Of a stretch of 64,000 nucleotides of DNA, positions 27,626 to 36,184 are shown in pieces. The translations under genes were made by a program, and so were the position numbers. Where the stretch lies: positions 2,760,501 to 2,824,500 of the forward strand of contig NZ_CP029773.1 in assembly GCF_003205835.1 (NCBI RefSeq). The letters run 5' to 3'. The DNA comes from Stenotrophomonas maltophilia. Lineage in GTDB: Bacteria; Pseudomonadota; Gammaproteobacteria; Xanthomonadales; Xanthomonadaceae. Within the stretch, counting starts at the first letter, position 1, and each line of letters opens with the position of its first letter. The notes under the pieces were generated by a model that saw only the letters and a list, made by a program, of their open reading frames with translations, made no database searches and was not told the DNA's origin.

Positions 27626-28546
27626 TCAACGATGGGCGAGCGCGTAATCCAGCGCCGAGCACACCGCCGCCACCTGTGCGTCGTTGCACTGCTGCGGGGT
27701 CGCACGCGGGCTGTCCGGGTAGACCTCGGTGGTGGTGGTGTACTTCGCCCCGGTAATGCCGGCGCACAGGCCCAGCTTCACCAGCGGGTACTCGATCACG
27801 CCATGGGCCACCACCGGCGAACCGATGATCTCGCCCTTGTCGTCGGCCGGCGCGATGTGGGTGACCTTCTCCACCGCGGCGATCACTGCCTGCTGGAAGG
27901 CCGCCTGCGGGTTCTCGCTGTCGTCCACCAGATAGAAGCCATCCGGAATCAGGCCCGGCTCGAACGGCTTGCCGTCGCGCGCCGCCAGCGCCGGGCGGAA
28001 CTCGCTCTCGTCGCTGTCGGTGGTTTCGTGCAGGTCGATGTGCAGCACGAACTGGCCCTGGTACGGCGCGATCAGCTCGATGACAGCGGTCGACTCACGG
28101 GCCGGGCCATCGGCGCGGAAATTGCGGTTCGGGTCGATCGCATCGAAGTTCCAGCGGTTGATGCGCTCGAAGCCCCACGGATTCACGCACGGCGCCACCA
28201 GCAGGTTGGCCTTGCCGTCATAGTTAGCAGCGTGCTTTTCGAGGAACTCCAGCGCGCCCATCACGCCGCTGGTCTCGTAGCCATGCACGCCACCGGTGAC
28301 CAGCGCGGCCGGCAGCGCCGGGTTCCAGTCGCGGCTGCGCAGGGCGTACAGGGTGTAGGTCTCGCCCGCGTAATCGAGCTGGCCATAGGCCACCTTGTCA
28401 AAGCGCGATGCCAGCGCTTCGATGCGCGGCAGCACCTCCTCGTCGTAGCGACGCAGGCGCTGCTGGCGGCGACGCCACGCCTCCCGTTCCGCCGCTCCCC
28501 ACGGCTGGCCAGGGGTTCCGACGGGGTAGAAGGCGGCTTGGGACAT
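27626..28546 (-). CDS. M14-family metallocarboxypeptidase-like protein
   Basis: 306 residues from MSQAAFYPVG. The zinc signature is HGYETSG (H-x-x-E), the third ligand is in HIDLHETTD, and the catalytic Glu is in the late segment TTTTEVYPDSP. A substrate-binding NRNFR motif (PNRNFRADG) is present. No signal peptide, so cytoplasmic. It would remove a C-terminal residue from peptides or modified amino acids; specificity cannot be read. It is divergent from a FecA-like receptor, sharing 131 bp that contains a Fur-box-like half site. Confidence 0.85.
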   Translation of the reverse strand: MSQAAFYPVGTPGQPWGAAEREAWRRRQQRLRRYDEEVLPRIEALASRFDKVAYGQLDYAGETYTLYALRSRDWNPALPAALVTGGVHGYETSGVMGALEFLEKHAANYDGKANLLVAPCVNPWGFERINRWNFDAIDPNRNFRADGPARESTAVIELIAPYQGQFVLHIDLHETTDSDESEFRPALAARDGKPFEPGLIPDGFYLVDDSENPQAAFQQAVIAAVEKVTHIAPADDKGEIIGSPVVAHGVIEYPLVKLGLCAGITGAKYTTTTEVYPDSPRATPQQCNDAQVAAVCSALDYALAHR

Positions 28547-28634
28547 GGCAGATCTCAGCGAGTCAGGAAGCAATCCCCCACTCTACCACCGCGCCATCGG
28601 CATGAACCGGAGGCGCATTCCATTGGCGAATGGA

Positions 28635-28653
28635 ATCAGCAATAATTCTCATT
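28635..28653. promoter_or_regulatory. Partial Fur box upstream of the FecA-like receptor
   Basis: AATAATTCTCATT (28641-28653) matches the right 13 bases of AATGAGAATNATTCTCATT; the left part is degenerate. It lies 25 bp before the receptor start (28678). Confidence 0.55.
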
Positions 28654-28677
28654 TACGCCCTTCCACGACCTGCATCG

Positions 28678-30759
28678 ATGCCCATCCACGCCCCGCAAAC
28701 GGCCCGCCTGCCGCTGGCTGCCGCCCTCGCCCTGTGCCTGCTCCCGGCTGCCAGCGCCTTCGCCCAGGACGGCGCCACCACGCTGGACAGCATCCAGGTC
28801 TCCGGCAGCTGGCTGGGCACCGGCCTGCACGACAGCGTGAAGCGCTTCGCTGGCGCGCGCACCGTGGTGGACCGTCAGCGCATCGAAGCCAGCGGCGCGG
28901 CCAGCATCGGCGATGCCATGCGCCGCATCCCCGGCGTGCAGGTCACCGACAACTCCGGTACCGCCGGCAGCTCGGTGTCGCTGAACATCGGCGTGCGCGG
29001 CCTGACCGGGCGCTACTCGCCGCGCTCGACAGTGCTGCTGGACGGCGTACCGCTGGCGGTGGCGCCGTATGGCCAGCCGCAGCTGTCGTTCGCACCGACC
29101 AGCCTGTCCAACATCGAATCGATCGATGTGGTGCGTGGCGGCGGCGCGGTGCGTTACGGGCCGCAGAACGTGGGCGGCATCATCAACTTCAGTACCCGCG
29201 CCATTCCCACCGGTGCCGGCCTGCACGGTGAGGCCGGCGTGCGCTACACCGCCTACGACCATGGCGGCGGAGACAGCACCCAGTACAACGCTTTCCTCGG
29301 CGGCACCGGCGACAACGGCCTGGGCGCGGCCCTGCTGTACTCCGGCCAGGACGGCCGCGGCTGGCGCCAGGGCAGCGATGACCGTTTCAACGACCTCGCG
29401 CTGAAGTTCGCCTACGCCATCGACGCGCAGCAGGAACTGCGTGCCAAGCTCTCCTACTACGATGTGCGCTCGCTGACGCCGGGCGGCCTGACCCGCGCCC
29501 AGTACGAGGCCGACCCGTTCCAGAACACCCGCCCCACCGACTTCTGGAAGGGCCACCGCACCGGCATCGACCTGGGCTACACCAACACCCTGTCGGCCAA
29601 CAGCGAGTTCGAGGTGCTGGCCTATTACAACGAAAGCAGCCGTGCCAGCTCGCTGATCAACGCCGCCAATACCCAGCTGACCGTGCAGCCGCGCGACTAC
29701 CGCGTGCTCGGCATCGAGCCGCGCTATACCCAGCGCCTGCACTGGGGCAGCACGGTGCATGACATCACCGCCGGCTACCGGTTCCTGCGCGAGCGCGGCA
29801 ACGACCGCAGCTACACCGTCACCCGCCGCACCGGCGCGGCCAGCGCCACCACCCGCTTCGACAACGCCACCGACGCACACGCCTTCTACATCGACGACCG
29901 CATCGCGATCGGCCAGTGGCGGATCACCCCGGGCGTGCGCATGGAGTGGATCGACATGGACCGCCGCCAGGCGGGTGGCGCGGCGACCTTCAGCAGCCGC
30001 AACGACAAGGCGCTGCCCTCGCTCAACATCGCCTACCTGCTGACCCCGCAGCTGACCGTGTTCGGCAACTACACCACCTCGTTCGGGCCGGTGCAGAACA
30101 TCCAGCTCAATTCGCAGACCGCCAGCAACCCGCTGAACCCGGAAGTGGCCAAGACCACCGAACTCGGCGCACGCTGGCAGGACGGTGCACTGCGCGCGGA
30201 AGTGACCGTGTTCAAGATGCGCTTCGACAACCAGATCCTGCAGGTGCCGGGCATCACCCCGCCAACCTTCCAGAACATCGGCGCCACCGACCACAAGGGC
30301 GTGGAGAGCGCGCTGGAGTATCACTTCAGCGAAGACAGCGCGCTGGCCGGGCTGGAGCTGTACGCCAACTACACCTGGACCAAGGCGATCCAGCAGTCCG
30401 GTGACAACCGTGGCCTGGACGTGCCGTTCTACTCGCGCGACACCGACAGCGTCGGCGCACGCTATGCACTGGCCGGCTGGACCTTCAATGTCTCCAGCAC
30501 CCACCAGAGCGGCCAGTTCTCCGATGCGGCCAACACCTGGGCCGAGAGCGCCGATGCGCGCGTGGGCCGCGTGCCGGGCGTGCGCCTGTGGAACGCGCAG
30601 GTGGCCTGGCAGGTGCCGGGACTGGGTGACAGCGAGATCGCGCTGGGCGTGAACAACCTGGCCGACAAGCGCTGGTACACCCGCAACGTCGATGGCAACG
30701 CCGGCCGCATGGTGGCCGCGCCACGCACCTTCTACCTGCAGGGCCGCTACCGCTTCTGA
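28678..30759 (+). CDS. FecA-like TonB-dependent siderophore/ferric-citrate receptor without STN domain
   Basis: 693 residues. Signal peptide to ASAFAQD (~residue 29). The plug contains VLLDGVPLAVAPYGQPQLSF and IDVVRGGGAVRYGPQNVGG, which match ferric-dicitrate receptor FecA. E. coli FecA has an N-terminal STN signalling domain; here the plug follows the signal peptide directly, so this is a transport-only receptor. There is no local sigma/FecR pair (the nearest is at 21181-22646). A partial Fur box is upstream and the M14 peptidase is divergent. Ferric citrate is the likeliest ligand by motif; other siderophores are possible. Confidence 0.88.
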   Translation: MPIHAPQTARLPLAAALALCLLPAASAFAQDGATTLDSIQVSGSWLGTGLHDSVKRFAGARTVVDRQRIEASGAASIGDAMRRIPGVQVTDNSGTAGSSVSLNIGVRGLTGRYSPRSTVLLDGVPLAVAPYGQPQLSFAPTSLSNIESIDVVRGGGAVRYGPQNVGGIINFSTRAIPTGAGLHGEAGVRYTAYDHGGGDSTQYNAFLGGTGDNGLGAALLYSGQDGRGWRQGSDDRFNDLALKFAYAIDAQQELRAKLSYYDVRSLTPGGLTRAQYEADPFQNTRPTDFWKGHRTGIDLGYTNTLSANSEFEVLAYYNESSRASSLINAANTQLTVQPRDYRVLGIEPRYTQRLHWGSTVHDITAGYRFLRERGNDRSYTVTRRTGAASATTRFDNATDAHAFYIDDRIAIGQWRITPGVRMEWIDMDRRQAGGAATFSSRNDKALPSLNIAYLLTPQLTVFGNYTTSFGPVQNIQLNSQTASNPLNPEVAKTTELGARWQDGALRAEVTVFKMRFDNQILQVPGITPPTFQNIGATDHKGVESALEYHFSEDSALAGLELYANYTWTKAIQQSGDNRGLDVPFYSRDTDSVGARYALAGWTFNVSSTHQSGQFSDAANTWAESADARVGRVPGVRLWNAQVAWQVPGLGDSEIALGVNNLADKRWYTRNVDGNAGRMVAAPRTFYLQGRYRF

Positions 30760-30821
30760 CGCAGTAACCGCCCGATGCAGTGACGGCGGCGATCACGGTG
30801 GCGGCGTATCATGCCGCCACC

Positions 30822-32594
30822 ATGTCATTGCCTGTTTCGCCATCGCGCCTGCATCTGGCCTTCCAGGGCCTGCGCCTGCGCCTGCGCGGCAGCGACTTGT
30901 GGTTCATTGCGCTTGCCCTGCTGGTCGGCCTGATCGCCGGCTACCTGACCCTGCTGCAGTCCGGCATCGCACGCTGGCTACAGGGCACCCTGTACGGGCT
31001 GGACGACGGCATGCGCCTGAGTTCCCTGCCCTCGCTGACCTGGACCGCGCTGCTGGTACTGCCGCTCGGTGGCCTGCTGGTCGGCCTGGTCAGCCTGGCC
31101 GCGACCCGGCTCAAGCGGCCCCTGCTCGATGCGGTGGAAGCCAATGCCCTGCACGGCGGCCGCATGTCGATGCGCGACAACCTGATCGTGCTGACCCAGA
31201 CTCTGCTGTCCAACGGCTGCGGCGCCTCGGTCGGGCTGGAGGCGTCGTATACGCAGATGGGCGCGGGCAGCGGCTCGCAGCTGGGCCGGGTGATGCGCCT
31301 GCGCCGCAACGACGTGCGCATCCTGGTCGGCGCCGGTGCCGCCGGTGCCATCGCCGCCGCCTTCGGTGCACCCTTGGCCGGTGCGTTCTACGCCTTCGAG
31401 ATCGTCATCGGCGCCTATACCCCGGCCGCACTCGCCCCGGTCGCGGTCGCCGCGCTGGCCGGCGCGTTCGTGGCCGACCAGGCCGGCATCGAGGCCTACC
31501 TGCTGCCGGCGGCCTCGACGATTGATGTCCGCGCCGCCGACTACGCCATCTACGGTCTGCTGGGGTGCTGCTGCGCGATGGTCGGCATCGCGGTGATGCG
31601 GTTGATCGCCTCGATCGAAGGCACGGTCAAGCGCAGCCCGTTGCCACTGTGGGGCCGGCCGGTGGTGGGCGGCCTGCTGCTGATTCCGCTGGCACTGGCC
31701 AGCCCACAGGTGCTGTCGTCCGGCCATGGCGCGCTGCACCTGGACCTGACCACGCATCTGCCACTGATCTGGATCGGTGGCCTGCTGACCCTGAAGTGCC
31801 TGGCCTCCGGCATCTCGCTCGGGTTCGGTTTCCGTGGCGGCCTGTTCTTCGCCTCGTTGTTCATGGGCACCCTGGTCGGTGCCCTGTTCGCCGGCCTGCT
31901 GGCGATGGCCACCGGCGTGCCGGTGATCGACGCCACTTCCGCCGCGCTGGCCGGCATGGCCGCACTGGCCGCTGCGGTGGTCGGCGCACCGATGACCATG
32001 GCCATGCTGGTGCTGGAAGGCACGCACGACTTCCTGCTGACCAGCGTGGTGATGAGCGCGGTGCTGGTCTCCAGCACGCTCGTGCGGCAGTGGTTCGGCT
32101 ACTCGTTCTCGACCTGGCGCATGCACCTGCGCGGCGAGACCATCAAGAGCGCCCGCGACGTCGGCTGGGTACAGAACCTCAACGCCGGCCGGTTGATGCG
32201 CAAGGGCGTGGCCACCGCCCCGGCCGACCTCGATGCCGCCGCCTTCCGCCAGCGCTTCCCGCTGGGCTCGGGCAGCCGCGTGATCCTGATCGACAGCGAA
32301 GGCCATTACGCCGGGATCGTGCAGATTCCGCGCGTGTACGGCGACGGCGTGAAGCCGGAGACCGCGATCGGCGAGCTGGCCGAGAACCGTGACGTGTCGC
32401 TGTCGCCGGCCGCAGACGTGGTCAGCGTGATGCAACGCTTCGACCAGACCCAGGCCGACGAACTGGCCGTGGTCGCCGCCGACGGCCAGGTGCTGGGCGT
32501 GGTCTCCGAAGCCTTCGTGCGCAAGCGCTACGCCGAGGAACTGGACAAGCGCCAGCGCGAACTGATGGGCGAGCGCGTCGAGGACACCGACTGA
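30822..32594 (+). CDS. ClC-family chloride channel/antiporter with C-terminal CBS domains
   Basis: 590 residues. A ClC membrane core occupies about 1-430 and a CBS pair about 445-585 (SRVILIDSEGHYAGIVQIP and ELAVVAADGQVLGVVSEAF). The ClC motifs are divergent: GSGIP becomes GCGAS, GREGP becomes GLEAS (gating Glu kept) and GIFAP becomes GGLFFAS. The missing Ser, Pro and Phe/Ala positions of the usual anion path suggest altered selectivity. It would move Cl- or another anion. The start is at ATG 30822. Confidence 0.88.
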   Translation: MSLPVSPSRLHLAFQGLRLRLRGSDLWFIALALLVGLIAGYLTLLQSGIARWLQGTLYGLDDGMRLSSLPSLTWTALLVLPLGGLLVGLVSLAATRLKRPLLDAVEANALHGGRMSMRDNLIVLTQTLLSNGCGASVGLEASYTQMGAGSGSQLGRVMRLRRNDVRILVGAGAAGAIAAAFGAPLAGAFYAFEIVIGAYTPAALAPVAVAALAGAFVADQAGIEAYLLPAASTIDVRAADYAIYGLLGCCCAMVGIAVMRLIASIEGTVKRSPLPLWGRPVVGGLLLIPLALASPQVLSSGHGALHLDLTTHLPLIWIGGLLTLKCLASGISLGFGFRGGLFFASLFMGTLVGALFAGLLAMATGVPVIDATSAALAGMAALAAAVVGAPMTMAMLVLEGTHDFLLTSVVMSAVLVSSTLVRQWFGYSFSTWRMHLRGETIKSARDVGWVQNLNAGRLMRKGVATAPADLDAAAFRQRFPLGSGSRVILIDSEGHYAGIVQIPRVYGDGVKPETAIGELAENRDVSLSPAADVVSVMQRFDQTQADELAVVAADGQVLGVVSEAFVRKRYAEELDKRQRELMGERVEDTD

Positions 32595-32599
32595 CCCGC

Positions 32600-32666
32600 A
32601 AAAAGGGGACGGAGGGGATTAAGTCGTTTCTGGCCCCCTCGAAATCCACGTATGGCGTGGATCTAC
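32600..32666. repeat. Half copy of the 69-bp hairpin repeat followed by an SMAG element
   Basis: AAAAAGGGGACGG...GTCGTTT (32600-32629) is the left arm of the hairpin at 27528; no complementary right arm follows. An SMAG palindrome ATCCACG-TATGG-CGTGGAT ending CTAC is at 32644-32666. Confidence 0.85.
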
Positions 32667-32694
32667 TGTCACCTCGACCGGGTAGACTCCGGCC

Positions 32695-33411
32695 ATGCGC
32701 TTCATTGAAACCTTCCAGGCCGGCCCCTTCGCCGACACCGTGGTCAGCCTGCTGGCCGCCTTCGTGCTCGGCACGCTGATCGGCGCCGAGCGCCAGTACC
32801 GGCAACGCACCGCCGGCCTGCGCACCAACGTGCTGGTGGCGGTCGGCGCCGCCGCCTTCGTCGACCTGGGCATGCGCATCGCCGGCAGTGCCGAGGCGGT
32901 GCGGGTGATCTCCTACGTGGTCTCCGGGGTCGGCTTCCTCGGCGCCGGCGTGATCATGAAGGAAGGCATGAACGTGCGCGGCCTGAACACCGCCGCCACC
33001 CTGTGGTGCTCGGCGGCGGTCGGCAGCTGTACCGGCGCGGACATGCTGGCCGAAGGCGTGCTGCTGACGGTATTGATCATCGCCGGCAACACCCTGCTGC
33101 GGCCGCTGGTGAATGCGATCAACCGCATCCCGATCAACGAGGCCGCCACCGAAGCGACCTACGAAGTGCGCCTGAGCGTGGATGCCGAAGCCGTGCCGCG
33201 CGTGCGCGAGCGCCTGATCGATGCGCTGGAGGCCGCGCAGTATCCGGTCGGCGACGTACAGGTGGTCGAGCATGCCGACGCGCCCACCGATGTGATCGCG
33301 GTGCTGGTCAGTACCGCCGTCAGTGCCGACGAGCTGGACGTGGTGCTGGCACGGATGGAACACGTGCCGGGCGTGCTGCATGCCACCTGGGAAGTCAGCA
33401 CCCGCGACTGA
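32695..33411 (+). CDS. MgtC/SapB-family inner-membrane protein
   Basis: 238 residues. Hydrophobic N-terminal part with the MgtC motifs LGTLIGAERQYRQRTAGL and VGFLGAGVIMKEG, then a cytoplasmic domain with an ACT-like fold (about residues 155-235). MgtC of Salmonella modulates Mg2+ and phosphate homeostasis and F-ATPase inside host cells; an environmental role in Mg2+ limitation is possible here. No Mg-sensing leader (mgtA/mgtC-type) is obvious upstream, only repeats. Confidence 0.87.
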   Translation: MRFIETFQAGPFADTVVSLLAAFVLGTLIGAERQYRQRTAGLRTNVLVAVGAAAFVDLGMRIAGSAEAVRVISYVVSGVGFLGAGVIMKEGMNVRGLNTAATLWCSAAVGSCTGADMLAEGVLLTVLIIAGNTLLRPLVNAINRIPINEAATEATYEVRLSVDAEAVPRVRERLIDALEAAQYPVGDVQVVEHADAPTDVIAVLVSTAVSADELDVVLARMEHVPGVLHATWEVSTRD

Positions 33412-33412
33412 T

Positions 33413-33477
33413 TCATCCACGCAGGGCGTGGACCCACCGAGGTCGCGGCGCAGCAGATCCACGCCATGCGTGGATGC
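33413..33477. repeat. Inverted SMAG-like dimer
   Basis: ATCCACG-CAGGG-CGTGGA near the first part and GATCCACG-CCATG-CGTGGAT near the end, between convergent MgtC and MerR-type genes. GTAG ends are imperfect (CAGATCC). Confidence 0.6.
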
Positions 33478-33484
33478 TCGTCTC

Positions 33485-33892
33485 TCATCCACCCGCCATG
33501 CGCTGCTGTGCCCGCAGCAACTTGCGGAATGAACCGCACTGGCGCGCATCCTGCGCTTCCGGGCAGGCCGCAGCGCGTTGCAGGTGCCGGCGCACCCGCT
33601 GCAGCTGGCTGATCTGTTGCTGCAGCACATCAGCCTGCGCCAGCAGGGCCTCCCGGTCCAGCGTGAGGCATCCGCGCTGCGGCGGCAGCGATGCTCCAAT
33701 CTGCTGCAGCGACAGCCCGGCCGCCTGGCCGAGACCGATCAGTGCCAGCCGTTCCAGCACCTGCTCGTCATACTGCCGACGCAGACCGCGACGGCCCAGG
33801 GCCTGCAACAAGCCCAATTGTTCGTAGTAGCGCAGGGTCGAGGCCGGCACGCCACTGCGCTTGACCACCTCGCCGATATCCAGTTCACGCAC
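33485..33892 (-). CDS. MerR-family transcriptional regulator
   Basis: 135 residues. MerR HTH: DIGEVVKRSGVPASTLRYYE. A long coiled-coil (~residues 80-105) precedes a C-terminal segment ACPEAQDARQCGSF with two cysteines, which could bind a metal or redox signal. It is divergent from a methyltransferase. Between them is an inverted repeat CTTGA-N13-TCAAG with a TTGACC hexamer, typical of MerR operators. The effector is unknown; target is most simply the methyltransferase and itself. Confidence 0.85.
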   Translation of the reverse strand: MRELDIGEVVKRSGVPASTLRYYEQLGLLQALGRRGLRRQYDEQVLERLALIGLGQAAGLSLQQIGASLPPQRGCLTLDREALLAQADVLQQQISQLQRVRRHLQRAAACPEAQDARQCGSFRKLLRAQQRMAGG

Positions 33893-33895
33893 GGG

Positions 33896-33918
33896 CTTGA
33901 CCTCAAGTGACCTTCAAG
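33896..33918. promoter_or_regulatory. MerR-type operator
   Basis: CTTGA (33896-33900) and TCAAG (33914-33918) form an inverted repeat with a 13-nt centre; TTGACC at 33897-33902 could be the -35 for the methyltransferase. A TATGGG-like -10 at 33927-33932 would have a long spacer, as MerR promoters do. Confidence 0.55.
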
Positions 33919-33955
33919 CGCCAACCTATGGGCAACTACCCGGCAGGACAAGGCC

Positions 33956-34783
33956 ATGACCAGTACATCCCCCGTTGATCAGCATGCGCTCTGGAATGGC
34001 CCAGGCGGCCAGATCTGGGTCGCACAGCAGGCCATTCTCGACGGCCTGTTCCAGCCCATGGCCGACCTGCTGGTGGCCGAACTTCCGGATACCGTCACGC
34101 AACTGCTCGACATCGGCTGCGGTACCGGGGCCAGCCTGCTGGCCGCGGCCGCTGCGCGCCCGGCGGCACACTGCACCGGCCTGGACATCTCCGCGCCGAT
34201 GCTGGCGCTGGCCCGCCAGCGCGCCGGAGCGGCAGGACTGGACGCGGACTTCATCGTGGCCGATGCGCAGCAGCATCCGCTGCCCTCCGCGCACTTCGAC
34301 TGGATCCAGTCGCGGCTGGGCGTGATGTTCTTCGAAGATACCGAGGCCGCCTTCGCCAACCTGCACCACGCCGCAACGCCAGGCGCGGGCCTGCGTTTCA
34401 TCGCCTGGCGCAGTGCCGACGAGAACCCGTTCATGACCACGGCCGAACGCGCTATTGGTGATGAACTCGAGCTACCACCCCGTGCGCCTGGCGCACCGGG
34501 CCAGTTCGCCTTTGCCGATGGCAAGCGCGTGCAGCGCCTGTTGCAGGCCGCCGGCTGGAAGGACGTCGAAGTGGTTGCGGTCGACCTGCCCTGTTCGATC
34601 GCCCGCGACGAGCTGCCAACCTATGTCGGCCAACTTGGCCCGCTGGGACTGGCGCTGCGCAATCTGCCCGAAGACCGCGCCACCTCGCTCCGGAACAAGG
34701 CTGTGGCGGCATTCACCCCGTTCATCGAGGGCGACCGTGTACGCGTGGATGCGGCGTGCTGGCTGGTCCGCGCCCGCGCCTGA
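33956..34783 (+). CDS. Class I SAM-dependent methyltransferase
   Basis: 275 residues. Motif I is LLDIGCGTGASLLAA, acid loop TGLDISAPML, motif II-like DADFIVADAQQHPLP, later RLGVMFFED. The family methylates small molecules; the substrate is not readable. It is divergent from the MerR-type gene and probably induced by that regulator's signal. It is followed by a 34-bp-arm type hairpin repeat. Confidence 0.85.
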   Translation: MTSTSPVDQHALWNGPGGQIWVAQQAILDGLFQPMADLLVAELPDTVTQLLDIGCGTGASLLAAAAARPAAHCTGLDISAPMLALARQRAGAAGLDADFIVADAQQHPLPSAHFDWIQSRLGVMFFEDTEAAFANLHHAATPGAGLRFIAWRSADENPFMTTAERAIGDELELPPRAPGAPGQFAFADGKRVQRLLQAAGWKDVEVVAVDLPCSIARDELPTYVGQLGPLGLALRNLPEDRATSLRNKAVAAFTPFIEGDRVRVDAACWLVRARA

Positions 34784-34786
34784 TAC

Positions 34787-34865
34787 AAAAAAAGGGACGG
34801 AGGGGATTAAGTCGTTTCCGGCACTGCCGGGGCAAGAACGACTTAATCCCCTCCGTCCCCTTTTT
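34787..34865. repeat. Second full copy of the long hairpin repeat
   Basis: Same sequence family as 27528-27596: AAAAAAAGGGACGG on the left, CCGTCCCC-TTTTT on the right. The central segment differs and contains a small internal palindrome (GGCACTGCC). It lies between the methyltransferase (stop 34783) and the convergent gene at 34869-35171. Confidence 0.9.
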
Positions 34866-34868
34866 CTT

Positions 34869-35171
34869 CTACAGCGCCTCGCCAGCGTCGGCCAGGCGCG
34901 ACTCGATCAGCGCATACCACTGCTGGAGCACGTCGATCAGCATGTCCAGCTCGGCGTCGGTGCGCTGTGCACGGCCACTGCGCAGGCAGGCCTGGGCCTC
35001 CTGCAGCTGGGCCAGGAACCCGGCCACGGTATCGGCCTGCAGGATCAGCCCCGGCAGGCGCCGCCCGGGAATGCGTACCACGGCATGATTGCCGAGCTGG
35101 CCGTACACACTCAGTGTGGTTTCCGTCTTCATGGAAAGAGGCAGGAATTGGGCGTTCATCGCGTGCACCAT
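34869..35171 (-). CDS. Hypothetical protein, possibly DUF6959-like
   Basis: Up to 100 residues; possible starts at 35171, 35159 and 35132, none with a strong SD. The core reads LGNHAVVRIPGRRLPGLILQ, followed by two helices (TVAGFLAQLQEAQACLR, DELDMLIDVLQQWY-like LDMLIDVLQQWYALIE). The NHAVVRIPGRRLPG segment resembles the small DUF6959 proteins, but this is from memory and not certain. Function unknown. It is convergent to the methyltransferase and downstream of the OmpA-like lipoprotein (109 bp gap). Confidence 0.6.
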   Translation of the reverse strand: MVHAMNAQFLPLSMKTETTLSVYGQLGNHAVVRIPGRRLPGLILQADTVAGFLAQLQEAQACLRSGRAQRTDAELDMLIDVLQQWYALIESRLADAGEAL

Positions 35172-35280
35172 GGAAAACCTGAGCCGCCGGCAGGCGCGGT
35201 CAACGGGGGAGACGTAACCACGTCCTGCCGACGGTCAGGGGGGACTCGGGATGCCGGAGCGATGCCCCGGCGCAGGAAAC

Positions 35281-36123
35281 TCAGCGTGGCTGCGCCACCC
35301 CGGCGATCTGCACCCGCCGGTTCGGCGCCAGGCAGGCGATCAGCTCGCGACGGTTGCGCTGCTCGCACTGCACGATCGGCTCGGCCGCGCCGCGTCCTTC
35401 GGCACTGATGCTGGCTGCAGGCACGCCGCCCTGTACCAGCGCGCTGCGCACGGCGTCGGCGCGACGCCGCGACAGCGTCTGGTTGTAACTGGCACTACCG
35501 ATCCGATCGGTGTAGCCGGTCACCCGGATCGACTGTACCTGCGCGGCTTCGCGTACCTGCGCCAGGATGCCCTGCACCGCCTGCTGACCTTCAGCGCTGA
35601 GCACCGCGCTGTCGAAACCGAACAACGCATCGGCGGACAGGCGCAACGGCTGCTCCGGCAGCGGTGCCGGTGCCGGTGGCGGTGGCGCCGGAGGCCGCGG
35701 CGGGTCCAGCACCGCCGCACATGATTCAGGCTTCCAGTAGCCGCCCTGGGCGATGCCCTTGCTGTCGAATCGCACCTGGAACTGGCAGGTGAAGTATTCG
35801 GCCCCCTGTGCGGTGCGGAAGTTGAACAGGTAGTTCCACTCACGCACGCCCCACATGCCTTCATTGAAATGCGGCGTGCCCAGCAGCGTGTACAACTGCC
35901 GCTTGGTCATGCCCGGCGCGAAGCGGCGCAGGTCGGCGACGTCGGGATAGATGCCTTCCTTCAGCGAGGCCTTCGAGGCCTCCGGGAAGTGCACGGCGGT
36001 GGCTTCGGCAGGAGCGTCGGCGGCCGGCGCATGGCTGCGGCAGGCGGCCAGCAGGCCCATCCCCAGGATCAGGCCCAGCATGGCGGCCATCTGGCCGCTG
36101 CGGGCGATGCGATGCTGTTTCAT
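35281..36123 (-). CDS. OmpA-family lipoprotein with BamE/SmpA-like domain, adhesin partner
   Basis: 280 residues from MKQHRIARSGQMAAM. Lipobox LLAAC with the lipidated Cys at 28. A BamE/SmpA-like region (about 60-130: LRRFAPGMTKRQLYTLLGTP) is followed by a proline-rich linker (~150-170) and an OmpA C-terminal peptidoglycan-binding domain (FDSAVLSAEG, then SYNQTLSRRRADAVRSALVQ). It starts 61 bp downstream of the giant trimeric autotransporter on the same strand, so it is probably a periplasmic helper of that adhesin, comparable in position to SadB or other TAA accessory lipoproteins. The ORF upstream to 36414 is a shadow of the adhesin gene. Confidence 0.85.
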   Translation of the reverse strand: MKQHRIARSGQMAAMLGLILGMGLLAACRSHAPAADAPAEATAVHFPEASKASLKEGIYPDVADLRRFAPGMTKRQLYTLLGTPHFNEGMWGVREWNYLFNFRTAQGAEYFTCQFQVRFDSKGIAQGGYWKPESCAAVLDPPRPPAPPPPAPAPLPEQPLRLSADALFGFDSAVLSAEGQQAVQGILAQVREAAQVQSIRVTGYTDRIGSASYNQTLSRRRADAVRSALVQGGVPAASISAEGRGAAEPIVQCEQRNRRELIACLAPNRRVQIAGVAQPR

Positions 36124-36184
36124 GTCATTCCCCCTATGGACGTTTGCGCGGTGCCGGGCCGCGCGTGCGGCCCGGCAACAGCGA

